This document shows, piece by piece, positions 38,742-49,205 of a stretch of DNA of 64,000 bases. A program made the position numbers and the translations under genes. How positions within the stretch are numbered: the first letter of the stretch is position 1; every line of letters starts with the position of its first letter. The notes below the pieces were generated by a model. That model made no database searches, had not been told where the DNA came from, and worked only from the letters and a program-made list of their open reading frames with translations. Source of the DNA: Salinivibrio sp. ES.052 (GTDB lineage Bacteria > Pseudomonadota > Gammaproteobacteria > Enterobacterales > Vibrionaceae); NCBI RefSeq assembly GCF_900141775.1, contig NZ_FSRI01000001.1, positions 1,892,251 through 1,956,250 on the forward strand, in the 5' to 3' direction.

Positions 38742-41195
38742 TTGTCTCTGCTTCCCATTGATGCCGTGATTCCGCCGTTAATTGACGGCTTACGCCAGTA
38801 CCCACAAATCATCTTATCGGCACCACCGGGCGCCGGTAAGTCGACGCGCCTGCCACTCGCCCTACTAGAGCAAACACAACTTCCCGGTAAAATATTATTA
38901 CTCGAGCCCCGACGTCTTGCTGCTCGCAATATTGCCAGCTTTCTTGCCCAACGCTTAAATGAGCCAGTAGGAAAAACCATCGGCTTGAGGATGCGTGGTG
39001 ATACACAAGTGAGTGCTAACACACGTTTAGACGTTGTGACCGAGGGGGTCATGACACGCTTATTGCAAGCCGATCCCATGCTTGAAGACGTGAGCCTGAT
39101 TGTATTCGATGAATTTCACGAGCGGAGTTTACACGCCGATCTGGCGCTGACCTTGAGTCTCGATAGCCAAGCAGGCCTGCGTGAAGACTTACGTTTAATC
39201 GTGATGTCGGCCACCTTGGATAATCACGCTTTGTGTCAGTGTCTACCTGACGCACTGACGCTCTCCACCGAAGGACGCAGCTTTCCGATCCACTATCATT
39301 ATCAGCCGATCACTCGCCGCGACCAATGGGAAAGTGCCGTGGCACGCGCCAGCTTGGACTTTATCCATCAACACGCAGGCTCAGCACTGATGTTTTTGCC
39401 CGGGATGCAGGCGATACGCCGCGTCCATCAATCGCTGCAAAACACGCTCCCCGAAGACATGGATTTACACCTGCTTCACGGTAGCCTCGATTTTTCTGCC
39501 CAACAAGCCGCTATCGCACCTGCACCTACGGGAAGACGAAAGTTAGTGCTTACCACCAATATTGCTGAAACCAGTTTAACCATTGATGGGGTTCAGCTGG
39601 TGATTGATACCGGCCTTGAGCGTTTGGTGATTCATCAAGCACAGACTGGCATCGATAAGCTCGTCACGCGGCACATCGCCCGCGGTTCGGCTATTCAGCG
39701 CGCGGGACGGGCCGGACGACTGAGTGAAGGACATTGCTTACGCCTTTACAGTGAGGAGCAATTCCAGCGCCTGGTGGCAGCCCCTGACGCCCCTATTTTG
39801 CGCGAAGACTTGACCGACTTGGCGCTCAATGTGATCCAATGGGGCTGTGACGTCCAAGATTTACACTGGCTTGACGCACCACCCGCTAAACATTGGCAAG
39901 CTGCCTGTCAAAGGCTGACACAATTGGGCCTGACTGACACACGTCAGGCATTAACGTTACTAGGACAACGGGCGAGCCAGTTAGCGGCTCAACCTCGCGC
40001 AGCAGCAATGCTCGCACGCGTCGAAACGGCAGCCACATCGGTACAATCGACCGCCTGCTGGTTAGCCGCTTGGGTGGATAAGCCGGTGAGCGCGGGCGGA
40101 TCATTGTCACTTATCGATCAGGTGCGCGCCGCCATGTCATCACGAGAGCATCAATCACGGGCAACGTCACTGGCTAACGTGCTTGGCATCCGTTTGACCC
40201 ACACACTTGATGAGCAGGCGTTGCCTTTATTAGCCGCCTTCGTTTGGCCGGATAGGATCGCGCAATCACGTGGGCAATCGGGGCGCTTTGTGATGGCAAA
40301 TGGTCACGGCGTGACGCTAGACAGCCAAGATCCATTGAGCCATACCGACACGCTAGTGATCGGTGATGTGATGGCCGGCGAGCGCAGCGATAGCCGTGCC
40401 TACTGTGCCATTGCGCTATCACTAGTGACCTTGAATGAGGCCCGTCCTGATCTGTTCACACACCGAGAAGTGATCGCGTGGGATGATCAGCGCGGGACGC
40501 TACGTGCAGAAAAACAGCAGTGTTTGGGAGAGCTGGTACTCAGCCGCCAACCACTCGATACCTTAACCGCAGAACAACAGGTACAAGGGTTGCTCGATGC
40601 GGTTCGTCAAAAAGGCCTTCAAGCATTGAACTGGCAGTCAGAGAGTCAGTCCTTACTGACACGTGCGCGCTGCGCTCAAGCATGGAACCTCGACATTGCG
40701 CTACCACCTTTAGGCGATGAGGACGTGCTCGCCACACTCGATACCTGGCTTGCACCCTTTATGCACGGCCTATCGCGTTGGCAAGCGCTCAAGCGACTGG
40801 ATCTTAAACCAGCGCTTGAGGCCTGGTTTGGATATAAGGCGACGCAGCAATTAAATGCGGCATTGCCCACGCACCTAACGGTGCCTACCGGATCGCGCTA
40901 TGCTCTGCGCTATGAGGAAAATAATGCCCCAGTACTTGCGGTAAAAATGCAAGAGATGTACGGACAAGCACAGACGCCAACGCTTGCCAACGGCAATATC
41001 AAAGTTCAGATAGAATTGCTCTCGCCAGCTGGGCGCCCGTTGCAAATCACCCAAGACTTAGCGGGCTTTTGGCAAGGCACATATAAAGATGTACAAAAAG
41101 AAATGAAAGGGCGGTATCCCAAACACCTTTGGCCAGATAATCCGGCCACGCACGAGCCGACCCGAAAAACCAAACGCCATTTTAATAAGAGTTAA
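38742..41195 (+). CDS. hrpB: ATP-dependent helicase HrpB
   Basis: The 817-residue DEAH-type helicase has Walker A in SAPPGAGKSTRLPLALL, motif II as DEFHERSLHADLAL, motif III SAT and motif VI QRAGRAGR, plus the HrpB-specific C-terminal domain. The in-frame start is TTG (TTG TCT CTG CTT), with AAGGG about ten bases upstream. A nearby ATG is out of frame. The function in vivo is not well understood. Confidence 0.95.
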   Translation: MSLLPIDAVIPPLIDGLRQYPQIILSAPPGAGKSTRLPLALLEQTQLPGKILLLEPRRLAARNIASFLAQRLNEPVGKTIGLRMRGDTQVSANTRLDVVTEGVMTRLLQADPMLEDVSLIVFDEFHERSLHADLALTLSLDSQAGLREDLRLIVMSATLDNHALCQCLPDALTLSTEGRSFPIHYHYQPITRRDQWESAVARASLDFIHQHAGSALMFLPGMQAIRRVHQSLQNTLPEDMDLHLLHGSLDFSAQQAAIAPAPTGRRKLVLTTNIAETSLTIDGVQLVIDTGLERLVIHQAQTGIDKLVTRHIARGSAIQRAGRAGRLSEGHCLRLYSEEQFQRLVAAPDAPILREDLTDLALNVIQWGCDVQDLHWLDAPPAKHWQAACQRLTQLGLTDTRQALTLLGQRASQLAAQPRAAAMLARVETAATSVQSTACWLAAWVDKPVSAGGSLSLIDQVRAAMSSREHQSRATSLANVLGIRLTHTLDEQALPLLAAFVWPDRIAQSRGQSGRFVMANGHGVTLDSQDPLSHTDTLVIGDVMAGERSDSRAYCAIALSLVTLNEARPDLFTHREVIAWDDQRGTLRAEKQQCLGELVLSRQPLDTLTAEQQVQGLLDAVRQKGLQALNWQSESQSLLTRARCAQAWNLDIALPPLGDEDVLATLDTWLAPFMHGLSRWQALKRLDLKPALEAWFGYKATQQLNAALPTHLTVPTGSRYALRYEENNAPVLAVKMQEMYGQAQTPTLANGNIKVQIELLSPAGRPLQITQDLAGFWQGTYKDVQKEMKGRYPKHLWPDNPATHEPTRKTKRHFNKS

Positions 41196-41203
41196 CCCAT
41201 TGT

Positions 41204-43543
41204 ATGGCAGAGAAAAAAACACGTACACGCGCAAGCAACAAAAAGCGCTCACCACAAAAGCGTCCGGCAAAGAAAACGACCACTAAGCCTCGTTGGACAA
41301 AACGCCTGTTAATGTTGGGGCTAAAGTGCAGTTTAGTCGGGATTGCCGCGGTGGTCATTTTAGGTATTTACTTGGATGGCAAAATTCAAGACAGGTTCAG
41401 CGGTCAGATTTGGCAGCTTCCTGGCGTGGTATATGGTCGGGTGATCAATTTGTCACCTGGCAGTGACTTTTCCCTCACGCAATTGCGCCAACAACTTGCT
41501 GCACTCAATTACCAAAAAGTGCGTACGCCCAAACGTCCCGGCGAATACTCAGCCTCACAAACGCGGCTAGAAATCATCCGTCGTCCGTTTGACTTTGAAG
41601 ACGGCCCCGCCCCTGCGCGCCACGCCATGCTGAGCTTTAGCGGCAGCCAAGTGAACAAAATCACTGACGTTAGCAGCAATCAGTCACTTGGGTTGTTGCG
41701 TATCGAACCCAAGTTATTGGGAATGATGGAGTCTGGCATTCGTGAGCAACGTTTATTTTTGCCACGAGAGCGCTTTCCCGAATTTTTAGTTGAAGCCTTA
41801 ATTACCACCGAAGACAGAGACTTTTATCATCACGAGGGGGTCTCTCCTACAGGTATTTTACGTGCCTTGGTCGCCAATATTCGTGCTGGGCGCACCGTAC
41901 AAGGAGGCTCGACACTGACCCAACAATTGGCAAAAAACCTCTTTCTGACCCGTGACCGTACCTTGTGGCGTAAGGTTCAAGAAGCCTATATGGCATTAAT
42001 CTTGGATTTTCGTTATAGCAAAGACAAAATCTTAGAGGCCTATCTCAACGAAGTGTATCTGGGACAAAGCCGAGGTGAACCCGTTCATGGTTTCCCGCTA
42101 GGCGCTCGACTCTATTTTGGTCGCCCCATCAGTGAGCTACGTGTCGATCAGCTCGCGCTGTTAGTCGGCATGGTAAAAGGCCCATCCTATTACAACCCGT
42201 TCCGTCACCCTGAGCGCGCCAAAACGCGGCGTGATCTCGTGCTGCGGTTGATGCTGGAGCAAAACCGGCTCACCAGCGTCAATTATGATGCAGCCGCGAG
42301 TCGTCCGCTCGATATCCAAAAGACGCCAAGTCTATCGCGTCCGCAGCCAGCTTACTTTGACCAACTCAAAGAAGAAATCCGCCATAACGTCGGCGATAAA
42401 TATGCCGCTGGCGCTGGTCTGCGGATTTTCACTACCTTAGACCCAGTGTCACAACAAGCCATTGAAGATGCTGTGATCGATAACGTCAAGGGGCTAAAAA
42501 ACCGGGCGGGGAATAAACTGGAGGCAGCGGCTGTGATTGCGGATCGCCGCAGTGGTGAAGTTAGAGCGATGGTTGGCGGTGCCCGCCCAGGATTTGCTGG
42601 CTTTAACCGCGCCTTAAATGCTAAGCGCCCTATTGGTTCACTCGCCAAACCTGCGGTTTACCTCTCCGCGTTAAATCACCCTGATCGCTTTCAGCTCACC
42701 AGTAACATTGACGACAAGCCCATTCGATTAGAAGGCAGTCAAGGCAGCAGTTGGCAGCCTCGTAACTATGACCGCCAATACCGAGGCAGTGTGTCTTTGC
42801 TCACGGCACTGGCCAAATCGTATAACGTGCCCACGGTTAACCTCGGGATGCAACTGGGCTTAGGTGAAGTGATTGAAACCTTTGGCAAGCTAGGCGCGAA
42901 TACCGATGCCATTCCACACGTGCCATCCGTGCTGCTTGGCACTTTCAGCATGAGTCCGTTTGACGTCACTCAGATGTATCAGACGCTCGGGAGTGGAGGA
43001 CAGCGCGCGCCATTAACCGCGCTGAGGGCCGTGACCACTAAAGAGGGACAAGGCCTGTATCAAAACTGGCCGAAAGCGGAACGTGTTGTGCCTGAACAAG
43101 CCGGTTGGCTGACCTTGTATGCGATGAAACAGGTGGTGAAACAGGGCACAGGGCGCTTCTTGCAGCAACGCCATGGACAGGCAGCACTTGCAGGAAAAAC
43201 CGGAACGACAGACGATAACCGAGACAGCTGGTTTGTCGGTATTGATGACCATGAAGTCACCACAGTATGGCTGGGTCGCGATGACAACCAATCGACTGGG
43301 CTGACGGGCGCATCAGGCGCATTACGCGTCTATGACGATTACCTTAACCGTCGCGGCGCCACAGCATTGACTCTCCCCTGGCCCGCGGACATCACCACCG
43401 TGGCGGTTCGCCAACAAGGCAGTCAATACACCTTAAACTGTCGCGGTGAGACGTCGCTGCCCGTGTGGGACAGTAACGGAAAATTTGCCAAACAGTGTAG
43501 CCAGTCCGATCCGGTGGGTTGGCTAAAAGGCTTGTTTAATTAA
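41204..43543 (+). CDS. mrcB: Penicillin-binding protein 1B (bifunctional)
   Basis: The 779-residue enzyme polymerises and crosslinks peptidoglycan. It has a very basic cytoplasmic tail, one membrane helix (about residues 35-60), the UvrB-like UB2H region, and the glycosyltransferase motifs EDRDFYHHEG and QGGSTLTQQLAKN. The transpeptidase motifs are SLAK in [16 protein letters not shown] in AKSYNVPTVN and KTGTT. The gene begins 8 bases after hrpB, as in E. coli. Confidence 0.96.
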   Translation: MAEKKTRTRASNKKRSPQKRPAKKTTTKPRWTKRLLMLGLKCSLVGIAAVVILGIYLDGKIQDRFSGQIWQLPGVVYGRVINLSPGSDFSLTQLRQQLAALNYQKVRTPKRPGEYSASQTRLEIIRRPFDFEDGPAPARHAMLSFSGSQVNKITDVSSNQSLGLLRIEPKLLGMMESGIREQRLFLPRERFPEFLVEALITTEDRDFYHHEGVSPTGILRALVANIRAGRTVQGGSTLTQQLAKNLFLTRDRTLWRKVQEAYMALILDFRYSKDKILEAYLNEVYLGQSRGEPVHGFPLGARLYFGRPISELRVDQLALLVGMVKGPSYYNPFRHPERAKTRRDLVLRLMLEQNRLTSVNYDAAASRPLDIQKTPSLSRPQPAYFDQLKEEIRHNVGDKYAAGAGLRIFTTLDPVSQQAIEDAVIDNVKGLKNRAGNKLEAAAVIADRRSGEVRAMVGGARPGFAGFNRALNAKRPIGSLAKPAVYLSALNHPDRFQLTSNIDDKPIRLEGSQGSSWQPRNYDRQYRGSVSLLTALAKSYNVPTVNLGMQLGLGEVIETFGKLGANTDAIPHVPSVLLGTFSMSPFDVTQMYQTLGSGGQRAPLTALRAVTTKEGQGLYQNWPKAERVVPEQAGWLTLYAMKQVVKQGTGRFLQQRHGQAALAGKTGTTDDNRDSWFVGIDDHEVTTVWLGRDDNQSTGLTGASGALRVYDDYLNRRGATALTLPWPADITTVAVRQQGSQYTLNCRGETSLPVWDSNGKFAKQCSQSDPVGWLKGLFN

Positions 43544-43589
43544 CATTTAGCCCACGAGATAGACGCTTCTATCCGAACAGCGAGTAATA

Positions 43590-43622
43590 AAAAGCCCCAA
43601 CCAACATGGCTGGGGCTTTTTA
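43590..43622. terminator. Terminator between mrcB and the ABC-2 exporter
   Basis: A 10-bp stem (AAAAGCCCCA/TGGGGCTTTT) between convergent genes has T-tracts on both strands. Confidence 0.88.
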
Positions 43623-43642
43623 GCACACGCCCGGTGAGGTCG

Positions 43643-44413
43643 TTAACTCCGCAGGCCTGTGCCTTTAGAAATCAATCCCCAAGCCAGTGCATACAAACCG
43701 ATAATAAACAGCAATAGCACGCCAAATGACGTCATAATGCCCACATCTGATACGCCTAAAAAGCCGTAACGGAAGGCGTTCACCATGTACACAATTGGGT
43801 TCATCTTCGATACACCCTGCCAGAATTCAGGCAACAGAGAGAGCGAGTAAAAGACCCCGCCCAAGTACGTCAGTGGTGTCAATATGAAGGTGGGAACCAT
43901 GCTAATGTCATCAAAGGTCTTGGCGAAAATTGCGTTAATCAGGCCACCTAAGGCAAACACGGCCGAGGTCAGCACCACGGTAGCGATCACGATCAACGGG
44001 TGTGCAATGTGTAAATCAACGAAGAACAAAGACGTCATCGTCACTAACGCGCCCACCGCTAACCCACGGCACATGCCCCCTCCGATGTAGCCAGCAATAA
44101 TCACATAATGAGGGATAGGTGCCACCAATAACTCTTCGATATTATGCTGGAACTTGGCACTAAAGAAAGATGACGCCACGTTGGAGTAGGAGTTGGTGAT
44201 CACCGACATCATGATCAAGCCTGGAACGATATACTCCATGTAACTGAAGCCTTCCATCTGGCCAATCCGCGAACCAATCAAATTACCGAAAATGATGAAG
44301 TATAAGCTCATGGTAATCGCTGGCGGGACCAAGGTTTGCACCCAAATCCGTGTAAAGCGTGCCACTTCTTTGTGAATAAGGGTTCGAAACGCCACCCAAT
44401 ACAAGGCATTCAT
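43643..44413 (-). CDS. yadH: ABC-2 type transporter permease (YadH-like)
   Basis: The 256-residue permease has about six transmembrane helices and the ABC-2 signature region LTPLTYLGGVFYSLSLLPEFW. It overlaps the ATPase gene by four bases. Substrate is unknown. The pair lies near can and hpt, the same neighbourhood as yadGH in E. coli. Confidence 0.93.
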   Translation of the reverse strand: MNALYWVAFRTLIHKEVARFTRIWVQTLVPPAITMSLYFIIFGNLIGSRIGQMEGFSYMEYIVPGLIMMSVITNSYSNVASSFFSAKFQHNIEELLVAPIPHYVIIAGYIGGGMCRGLAVGALVTMTSLFFVDLHIAHPLIVIATVVLTSAVFALGGLINAIFAKTFDDISMVPTFILTPLTYLGGVFYSLSLLPEFWQGVSKMNPIVYMVNAFRYGFLGVSDVGIMTSFGVLLLFIIGLYALAWGLISKGTGLRS

Positions 44414-45333
44414 ACGCGTGCCTCCCCGTTTTGCTGAATTAACGTCACAAATAACTCTTCTAAGCGGTTTGCTTTGTTTCGCATCGACAGCACCTGCACC
44501 CCTTGCTGTGATAACTGGTCAAACACCGGAGTTAGGCCAACAGATTTACTCACTTCCACCTCTAGGGTGTTGGTATCCGTTTTTTGCCAGTTCACCCCGT
44601 CAAGGGCATTCAGTTTGTGCCCAGGCTGTAAATCGAGAATAAAAGTCTCGGCATCCAACTTAGATAACAGGGATTTCATTGAGGTATTTTCGACCAGTTC
44701 CCCCCGGTTAATAATGCCAATATTACGGCATAGCGTTTCAGCTTCTTCCAGGTAGTGCGTGGTAAGAATGATGGTGATCCCTTGACGGTTAATCTGCGTT
44801 AAGAAATCCCACATCGAGCGACGTAATTCGATATCCACTCCAGCAGTAGGCTCGTCCAAGATTAACAAACGTGGCTCATGCATTAGGGCTCGGGCAATCA
44901 TTAAACGCCGTTTCATCCCTCCAGATAAGTTACGCGCTGGCTCATGACGCTTGTCCCACAAGTCCAGTTGCGAAAGGTATTTTTTCGCGCGCTCTTTGGC
45001 TTCGGCACGTGGCACACCGTAGTAGCCGGCTTGGTTCACCACAATCTGTTCCACTTTCTCAAATTGATTAAAGTTGAACTCTTGCGGAACCAGACCTATT
45101 TGTTTTTTAGCCTCGACCTTTTGCGTGTCTAAGTCGTAGCCAAAAATACGTACCTGCCCCTGGGTTTTATTGACCAATGAGCTCAATATGCCAATGGTGG
45201 TGGACTTTCCCGCTCCATTTGGCCCCAATAGCGCATAAAAATCGCCCTCCTCGACGGAGAGCGAGACACCTTTTAGCGCTTTAACACTGGCCCCGTAGGT
45301 TTTGACCAGTTCATTGATTTCGATGGCTTTCAT
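44410..45333 (-). CDS. yadG: ABC transporter ATP-binding protein (YadG-like)
   Basis: The 307-residue ATPase has Walker A GPNGAGKST, signature NLSGGMKRRL and Walker B LLILDEPTAGVD, with the H-loop in TTHYLEEAE. It energises the YadH-type permease downstream. The cargo is not known. Confidence 0.94.
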   Translation of the reverse strand: MKAIEINELVKTYGASVKALKGVSLSVEEGDFYALLGPNGAGKSTTIGILSSLVNKTQGQVRIFGYDLDTQKVEAKKQIGLVPQEFNFNQFEKVEQIVVNQAGYYGVPRAEAKERAKKYLSQLDLWDKRHEPARNLSGGMKRRLMIARALMHEPRLLILDEPTAGVDIELRRSMWDFLTQINRQGITIILTTHYLEEAETLCRNIGIINRGELVENTSMKSLLSKLDAETFILDLQPGHKLNALDGVNWQKTDTNTLEVEVSKSVGLTPVFDQLSQQGVQVLSMRNKANRLEELFVTLIQQNGEARV

Positions 45334-45347
45334 AAGCTCCCGTTCTT

Positions 45348-47006
45348 TTAAAGCATGACGTCTGTCACCCGATGCGCAGCGCGGAGTGCGTCATAACGGC
45401 TATCAAAAGTATGATCATCGGTAAGCCAATTTTTAACATGCAAGCGCTCAAGCTGATCCCGTGTTTTTTGATGGGGACAGAGCAAAAAAACTTGGCAATG
45501 GGCTTCGACTGCATCTTTGATCGCGTTTTCCAGCGCGAGGCCGACGGTCATGTCAATCATGGGCACGTCACTGAGGTCTAAGATCATGACATCAAATTCC
45601 TCAATCTTGCTATGCTGACGTGCGATCGCTTTGGAGACACTGAATATCATTGGGCCTGACAAGTAGAAAAACAACACTTTTCCGTTAGCACTGTCCAATA
45701 AAGATCGTTCCATCTCACTCAATGGCACGTCATCTTCATCTGCATCGCTGATTGCTTTGACCTGCTTTTCTTGCTCACGGCTAAGGTGCTCAATCGCAAT
45801 AATATTGGCAATAAATACACCGACACCAACGGCCACGATTAAGTCCACCAGCACCGTCAATATCATCACACCATACATGATAACGGTCTGATGAAGGCTG
45901 ACTTTATGCGCACGTTGGATAAAGGTGCGATCAAGAATATTGAACCCCACATAAATCGCGATACCAGCTAACACCGCCATCGGAATGGGCTCAGTCAAAA
46001 ATCCCGCGACCAAGATCACCGCTGCCAAAATGAGCGCACGCACAATGGCCGACAAGGGCGATCGGCCTCCTACTTGCACATTCACCACCGTGCCCATGGT
46101 GCCACCCGCGCCAGGTAAGGCACCAAATAACCCCGCGATCATATTGGCTAATCCCTGCCCTCTCAGCTCTTTGTCTGAATCATGCTCTTCGCGCGTTAAT
46201 GAATCCGCAATCACTGCGGACAAGAGCGTATCAATACAGCCGAGAGTGCCCAGCACCAAGGCATCGACCATCATCGTGGTCAACATCTCACTATTGAACT
46301 GCGGCAATACTAAAGCTGGCAACCCTGTGGGGATCACCCCGATTCGACGAATCGCATCCAGATCGAACCACCACATAGATAGCAAAGTCACGATAACGAG
46401 CGCCACTAACTGCACGGGCATATAGCGACGATAGCGCTGCGGAAACGAAAATAAGATGCCCAGCGTCAGAAGGCCGAGTAATAACTCGCTTTGCTGGGTA
46501 TGCGCAATCAGATCCGGCAGCCCCTTTAACGTCCCCAACACGCCACCTTCAGGTGTGGTTTGCCCCAATAGCGGCGGAAGTTGAAGGATAATTAAGATCA
46601 CGCCAATGCCCGACATAAAGCCAGATATCACACTATAGGGCATCAAGGTGACATACTTTCCCAACTTAAGCGTCCCCAAAATCACCTGAAAAAGCCCAGC
46701 CATCATCACTACCGTGAAGCCCATTGCCATCCCACCCTCAGGATAACGAGACACCATAGTCGTCAACACAGCGGTCATAATGACAGTCATCGGGCCGGTC
46801 GGCTCAGAGATAAGCGTCGAGGAGCCACCGAATAATGCAGCAAATAACCCCACAAGGATCGCTCCCCACATACCGGCTTCAGCCCCCGCGCCGGACGCGA
46901 CCCCAAATGCCAGCGACAGAGGCAGCGAAATCACCGCGGTCGTTACCCCCCCAAACAGGTCTCCTTTGAGGGTCCAGTTTTTGAATCGTTCGAATTTCAA
47001 ACCCAT
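45348..47006 (-). CDS. SulP family anion transporter with STAS domain (copy 1)
   Basis: The 552-residue SulP protein has about 12-14 membrane helices, the family segment GLFGALPGAGGTMGTVVNVQVGGRSP (split into conserved glycine-rich pieces) and a C-terminal STAS domain (VMILDLSDVPMIDMTVGLAL). It lies 330 bases downstream of a close paralogue and near carbonic anhydrase. Bicarbonate is therefore a plausible substrate, but sulfate or other anions cannot be excluded. Confidence 0.92.
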   Translation of the reverse strand: MGLKFERFKNWTLKGDLFGGVTTAVISLPLSLAFGVASGAGAEAGMWGAILVGLFAALFGGSSTLISEPTGPMTVIMTAVLTTMVSRYPEGGMAMGFTVVMMAGLFQVILGTLKLGKYVTLMPYSVISGFMSGIGVILIILQLPPLLGQTTPEGGVLGTLKGLPDLIAHTQQSELLLGLLTLGILFSFPQRYRRYMPVQLVALVIVTLLSMWWFDLDAIRRIGVIPTGLPALVLPQFNSEMLTTMMVDALVLGTLGCIDTLLSAVIADSLTREEHDSDKELRGQGLANMIAGLFGALPGAGGTMGTVVNVQVGGRSPLSAIVRALILAAVILVAGFLTEPIPMAVLAGIAIYVGFNILDRTFIQRAHKVSLHQTVIMYGVMILTVLVDLIVAVGVGVFIANIIAIEHLSREQEKQVKAISDADEDDVPLSEMERSLLDSANGKVLFFYLSGPMIFSVSKAIARQHSKIEEFDVMILDLSDVPMIDMTVGLALENAIKDAVEAHCQVFLLCPHQKTRDQLERLHVKNWLTDDHTFDSRYDALRAAHRVTDVML

Positions 47007-47336
47007 TGATCCTTAACGTTTTATGCAGTGACTGGCCATGACGGCTTTACTTACTGGCACGGGGGTCCCCCAATGCGCGCGCCAGTATATAGGAATGTGC
47101 GTAAGATCAAATCAGGTGGGAAAACGCATGGTTAGATTTCAACCAAAAAGAGCAAAATGATGAGAAACGTGGCAAATATTCACTAAATACATTGTATTTA
47201 AGTGATCGTGTTTTCGGTTATTTGGCATCAGACACGTGCTTAGAGCCTTAGGTAAGCAGGGTGACAATGGCACTCGTCAACGAAACCTATTGACGAGCCC
47301 CAGCGCGTGAGTATGCTCGGTAAATTGAGCAGCGCT
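47007..47336. other. Gap between the two SulP genes
   Basis: No gene is evident. The stretch holds a hairpin CTCGTCAA-(9 bases)-TTGACGAG at 47273-47297 without a T-tract. It also holds nested inverted repeats at 47053-47086 (ACTGGC/GCCAGT around a GGGGG-T-CCCCC core) in what would be the leader of copy 1. The separation suggests that the two transporters are independently regulated. Confidence 0.6.
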
Positions 47337-48992
47337 CTACGGCATCACTTCCACCAAGCGGTTGGCCGCCTCAAGAGCAGGTTTGCGGGTCGTAAAAATA
47401 TGTGCCTCTCTCACCCAGTCACCAATGTGTAAGCGCTGCAGGTGTTCACGCGTTTCATTATGCGGGCATAACAAAAATACCGTGCAATCAGCCTCACGTG
47501 CATCTTTAATGGCGTTCTCTAACGCCAAACCAACAGTCATGTCTAACATGGGCACGTCGCTTAAATCCAAGATCATCACGCGAAACTCATTGATATGCGC
47601 ATGCTGACGCGCAATCGCTTTTGAGACGCTGAAAATCATGGGGCCAGACAAATAGAAAAAGAGGACTTGGCCATAACTGGCGTCAAGTAAGGCGCGTTCC
47701 TCGTCATTTAGCGGCACTTCATCGTCTTCTGCATCACTGATCGCTCGCACTTGTTTCGCTTGTTCGCGGCTTAAGCGCTCAATCACCAGTAAGTTAGCAA
47801 TAAAGACCCCGAGCCCCACCGCGACAATTAAATCGACAAACACCGTTAGCGCCATCACGCCGTACATAATACCAGTTTGCTGCAAGCTGATTTTGTGGGC
47901 GCGATGTAGAAAGCTCCAATCGAGAATATTAAAGCCGACATAGAGTGCAATACCGGCAAGCACTGCCATCGGGATCGGTGCGGTGAGCGCCCCCGCAACT
48001 AGCACCACCGCCGCCAAAATGGCCGCGCGGACGATGCCTGAGAGTGGTGAGCGCGCCCCCACTTGTACATTCACCACGGTGCCCATCGTGGCCCCTGCTC
48101 CTGGTAATGCACCAAACAGACCCGCGATGATGTTGGCTACGCCTTGTCCGCGTAATTCACGGTCTGAATCATGCTCTTGCCTTGTCAGTGAGTCCGCAAT
48201 CACCGCGGTTAATAACGTATCAATACAACCCAAGGTGCCTAAAACCAGCGCATCAATGATCATCGCGGTGAAGTGCTCAGGGGTAATATGTGGGATCACG
48301 AGTGACGGCAAGCCGGTTGGGATCTCACCAATACGACGAATGCTCTCAGTATCAAAGAGTAAAACTGACACTAAGGTAATACTGACAAGAGCCACTAATT
48401 GCGCGGGAATAAAACGGCGGTATTTTGCAGGAAAGTAAAACAAAATCCCCAGCGTGAGCGCGCCGAGGAAGACTTCTTTCATGTCGGCATTAACCACTAA
48501 ACCCGGTAAGGCTTTTAAGGTGCCTAGCACACCGCCTGACGGTGCAGCTTGCCCTAATAGCGGCGCAAGTTGGAGTAGAATTAATATCACGCCGATGCCC
48601 GACATAAACCCAGAGACGACACTATAGGGCATTAAGGTCACGTATTTGCCCAGTCGTAAACTACCAATCAGCACTTGAAACGCGCCGGCCATCATCACTA
48701 CCGTAAAGCCCATGGCAAGGCCGCCTTCGGGATAGCGAGCCATCATGGCGGTCAAAACTGCCGTCATGATCACCGTCATCGGGCCAGTGGGCTCTGAAAT
48801 CAGGGTGGACGAGCCACCAAATAGCGACGCAAAGAGCCCGACTAAAATTGCCCCCCATAATCCGGCTTCAGCTCCTGCCCCAGAGGCGACACCAAAGGCT
48901 AACGCCAAAGGCAATGAAATAATGGCAGTCGTCACGCCGCCGAACAGATCGCCCTTTAATGACAGTTGTGCAAATCGTCCTTTATCAAACAC
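47337..48992 (-). CDS. SulP family anion transporter with STAS domain (copy 2)
   Basis: The 551-residue protein is similar to copy 1 along its full length, including the N-terminus (LKGDLFGGVTTAIISLPLAL), the pore region and the STAS domain (VMILDLSDVPMLDMTVGLAL). The two are products of a tandem duplication. It is divergent from the carbonic anhydrase gene across about 210 bases, which supports a role in bicarbonate uptake (inference). Confidence 0.92.
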   Translation of the reverse strand: MFDKGRFAQLSLKGDLFGGVTTAIISLPLALAFGVASGAGAEAGLWGAILVGLFASLFGGSSTLISEPTGPMTVIMTAVLTAMMARYPEGGLAMGFTVVMMAGAFQVLIGSLRLGKYVTLMPYSVVSGFMSGIGVILILLQLAPLLGQAAPSGGVLGTLKALPGLVVNADMKEVFLGALTLGILFYFPAKYRRFIPAQLVALVSITLVSVLLFDTESIRRIGEIPTGLPSLVIPHITPEHFTAMIIDALVLGTLGCIDTLLTAVIADSLTRQEHDSDRELRGQGVANIIAGLFGALPGAGATMGTVVNVQVGARSPLSGIVRAAILAAVVLVAGALTAPIPMAVLAGIALYVGFNILDWSFLHRAHKISLQQTGIMYGVMALTVFVDLIVAVGLGVFIANLLVIERLSREQAKQVRAISDAEDDEVPLNDEERALLDASYGQVLFFYLSGPMIFSVSKAIARQHAHINEFRVMILDLSDVPMLDMTVGLALENAIKDAREADCTVFLLCPHNETREHLQRLHIGDWVREAHIFTTRKPALEAANRLVEVMP

Positions 48993-49205
48993 GCACTACC
49001 TCTACTGCGGTTAAGATCATGATGGAGCGAACAGTATACGAATTTTCTCGCGTTAACCTATCCGAGCAGTGGGATCAGACACAGACAGCGTGATCTATCG
49101 GGCGTGATAGATGTAAAAAAATGTGAATATTGATCTCAGTATATTTCACATCCAGTCATTGAGGTATAGTGGCAAATGATAACTTTGCCAACAGACTGAG
49201 TGAGT

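Noticed and set aside
47061..47071. GGGGGTCCCCC as an operator
   Set aside because: A short GC palindrome alone does not identify a binding protein; it is recorded only as part of the leader's inverted repeats.
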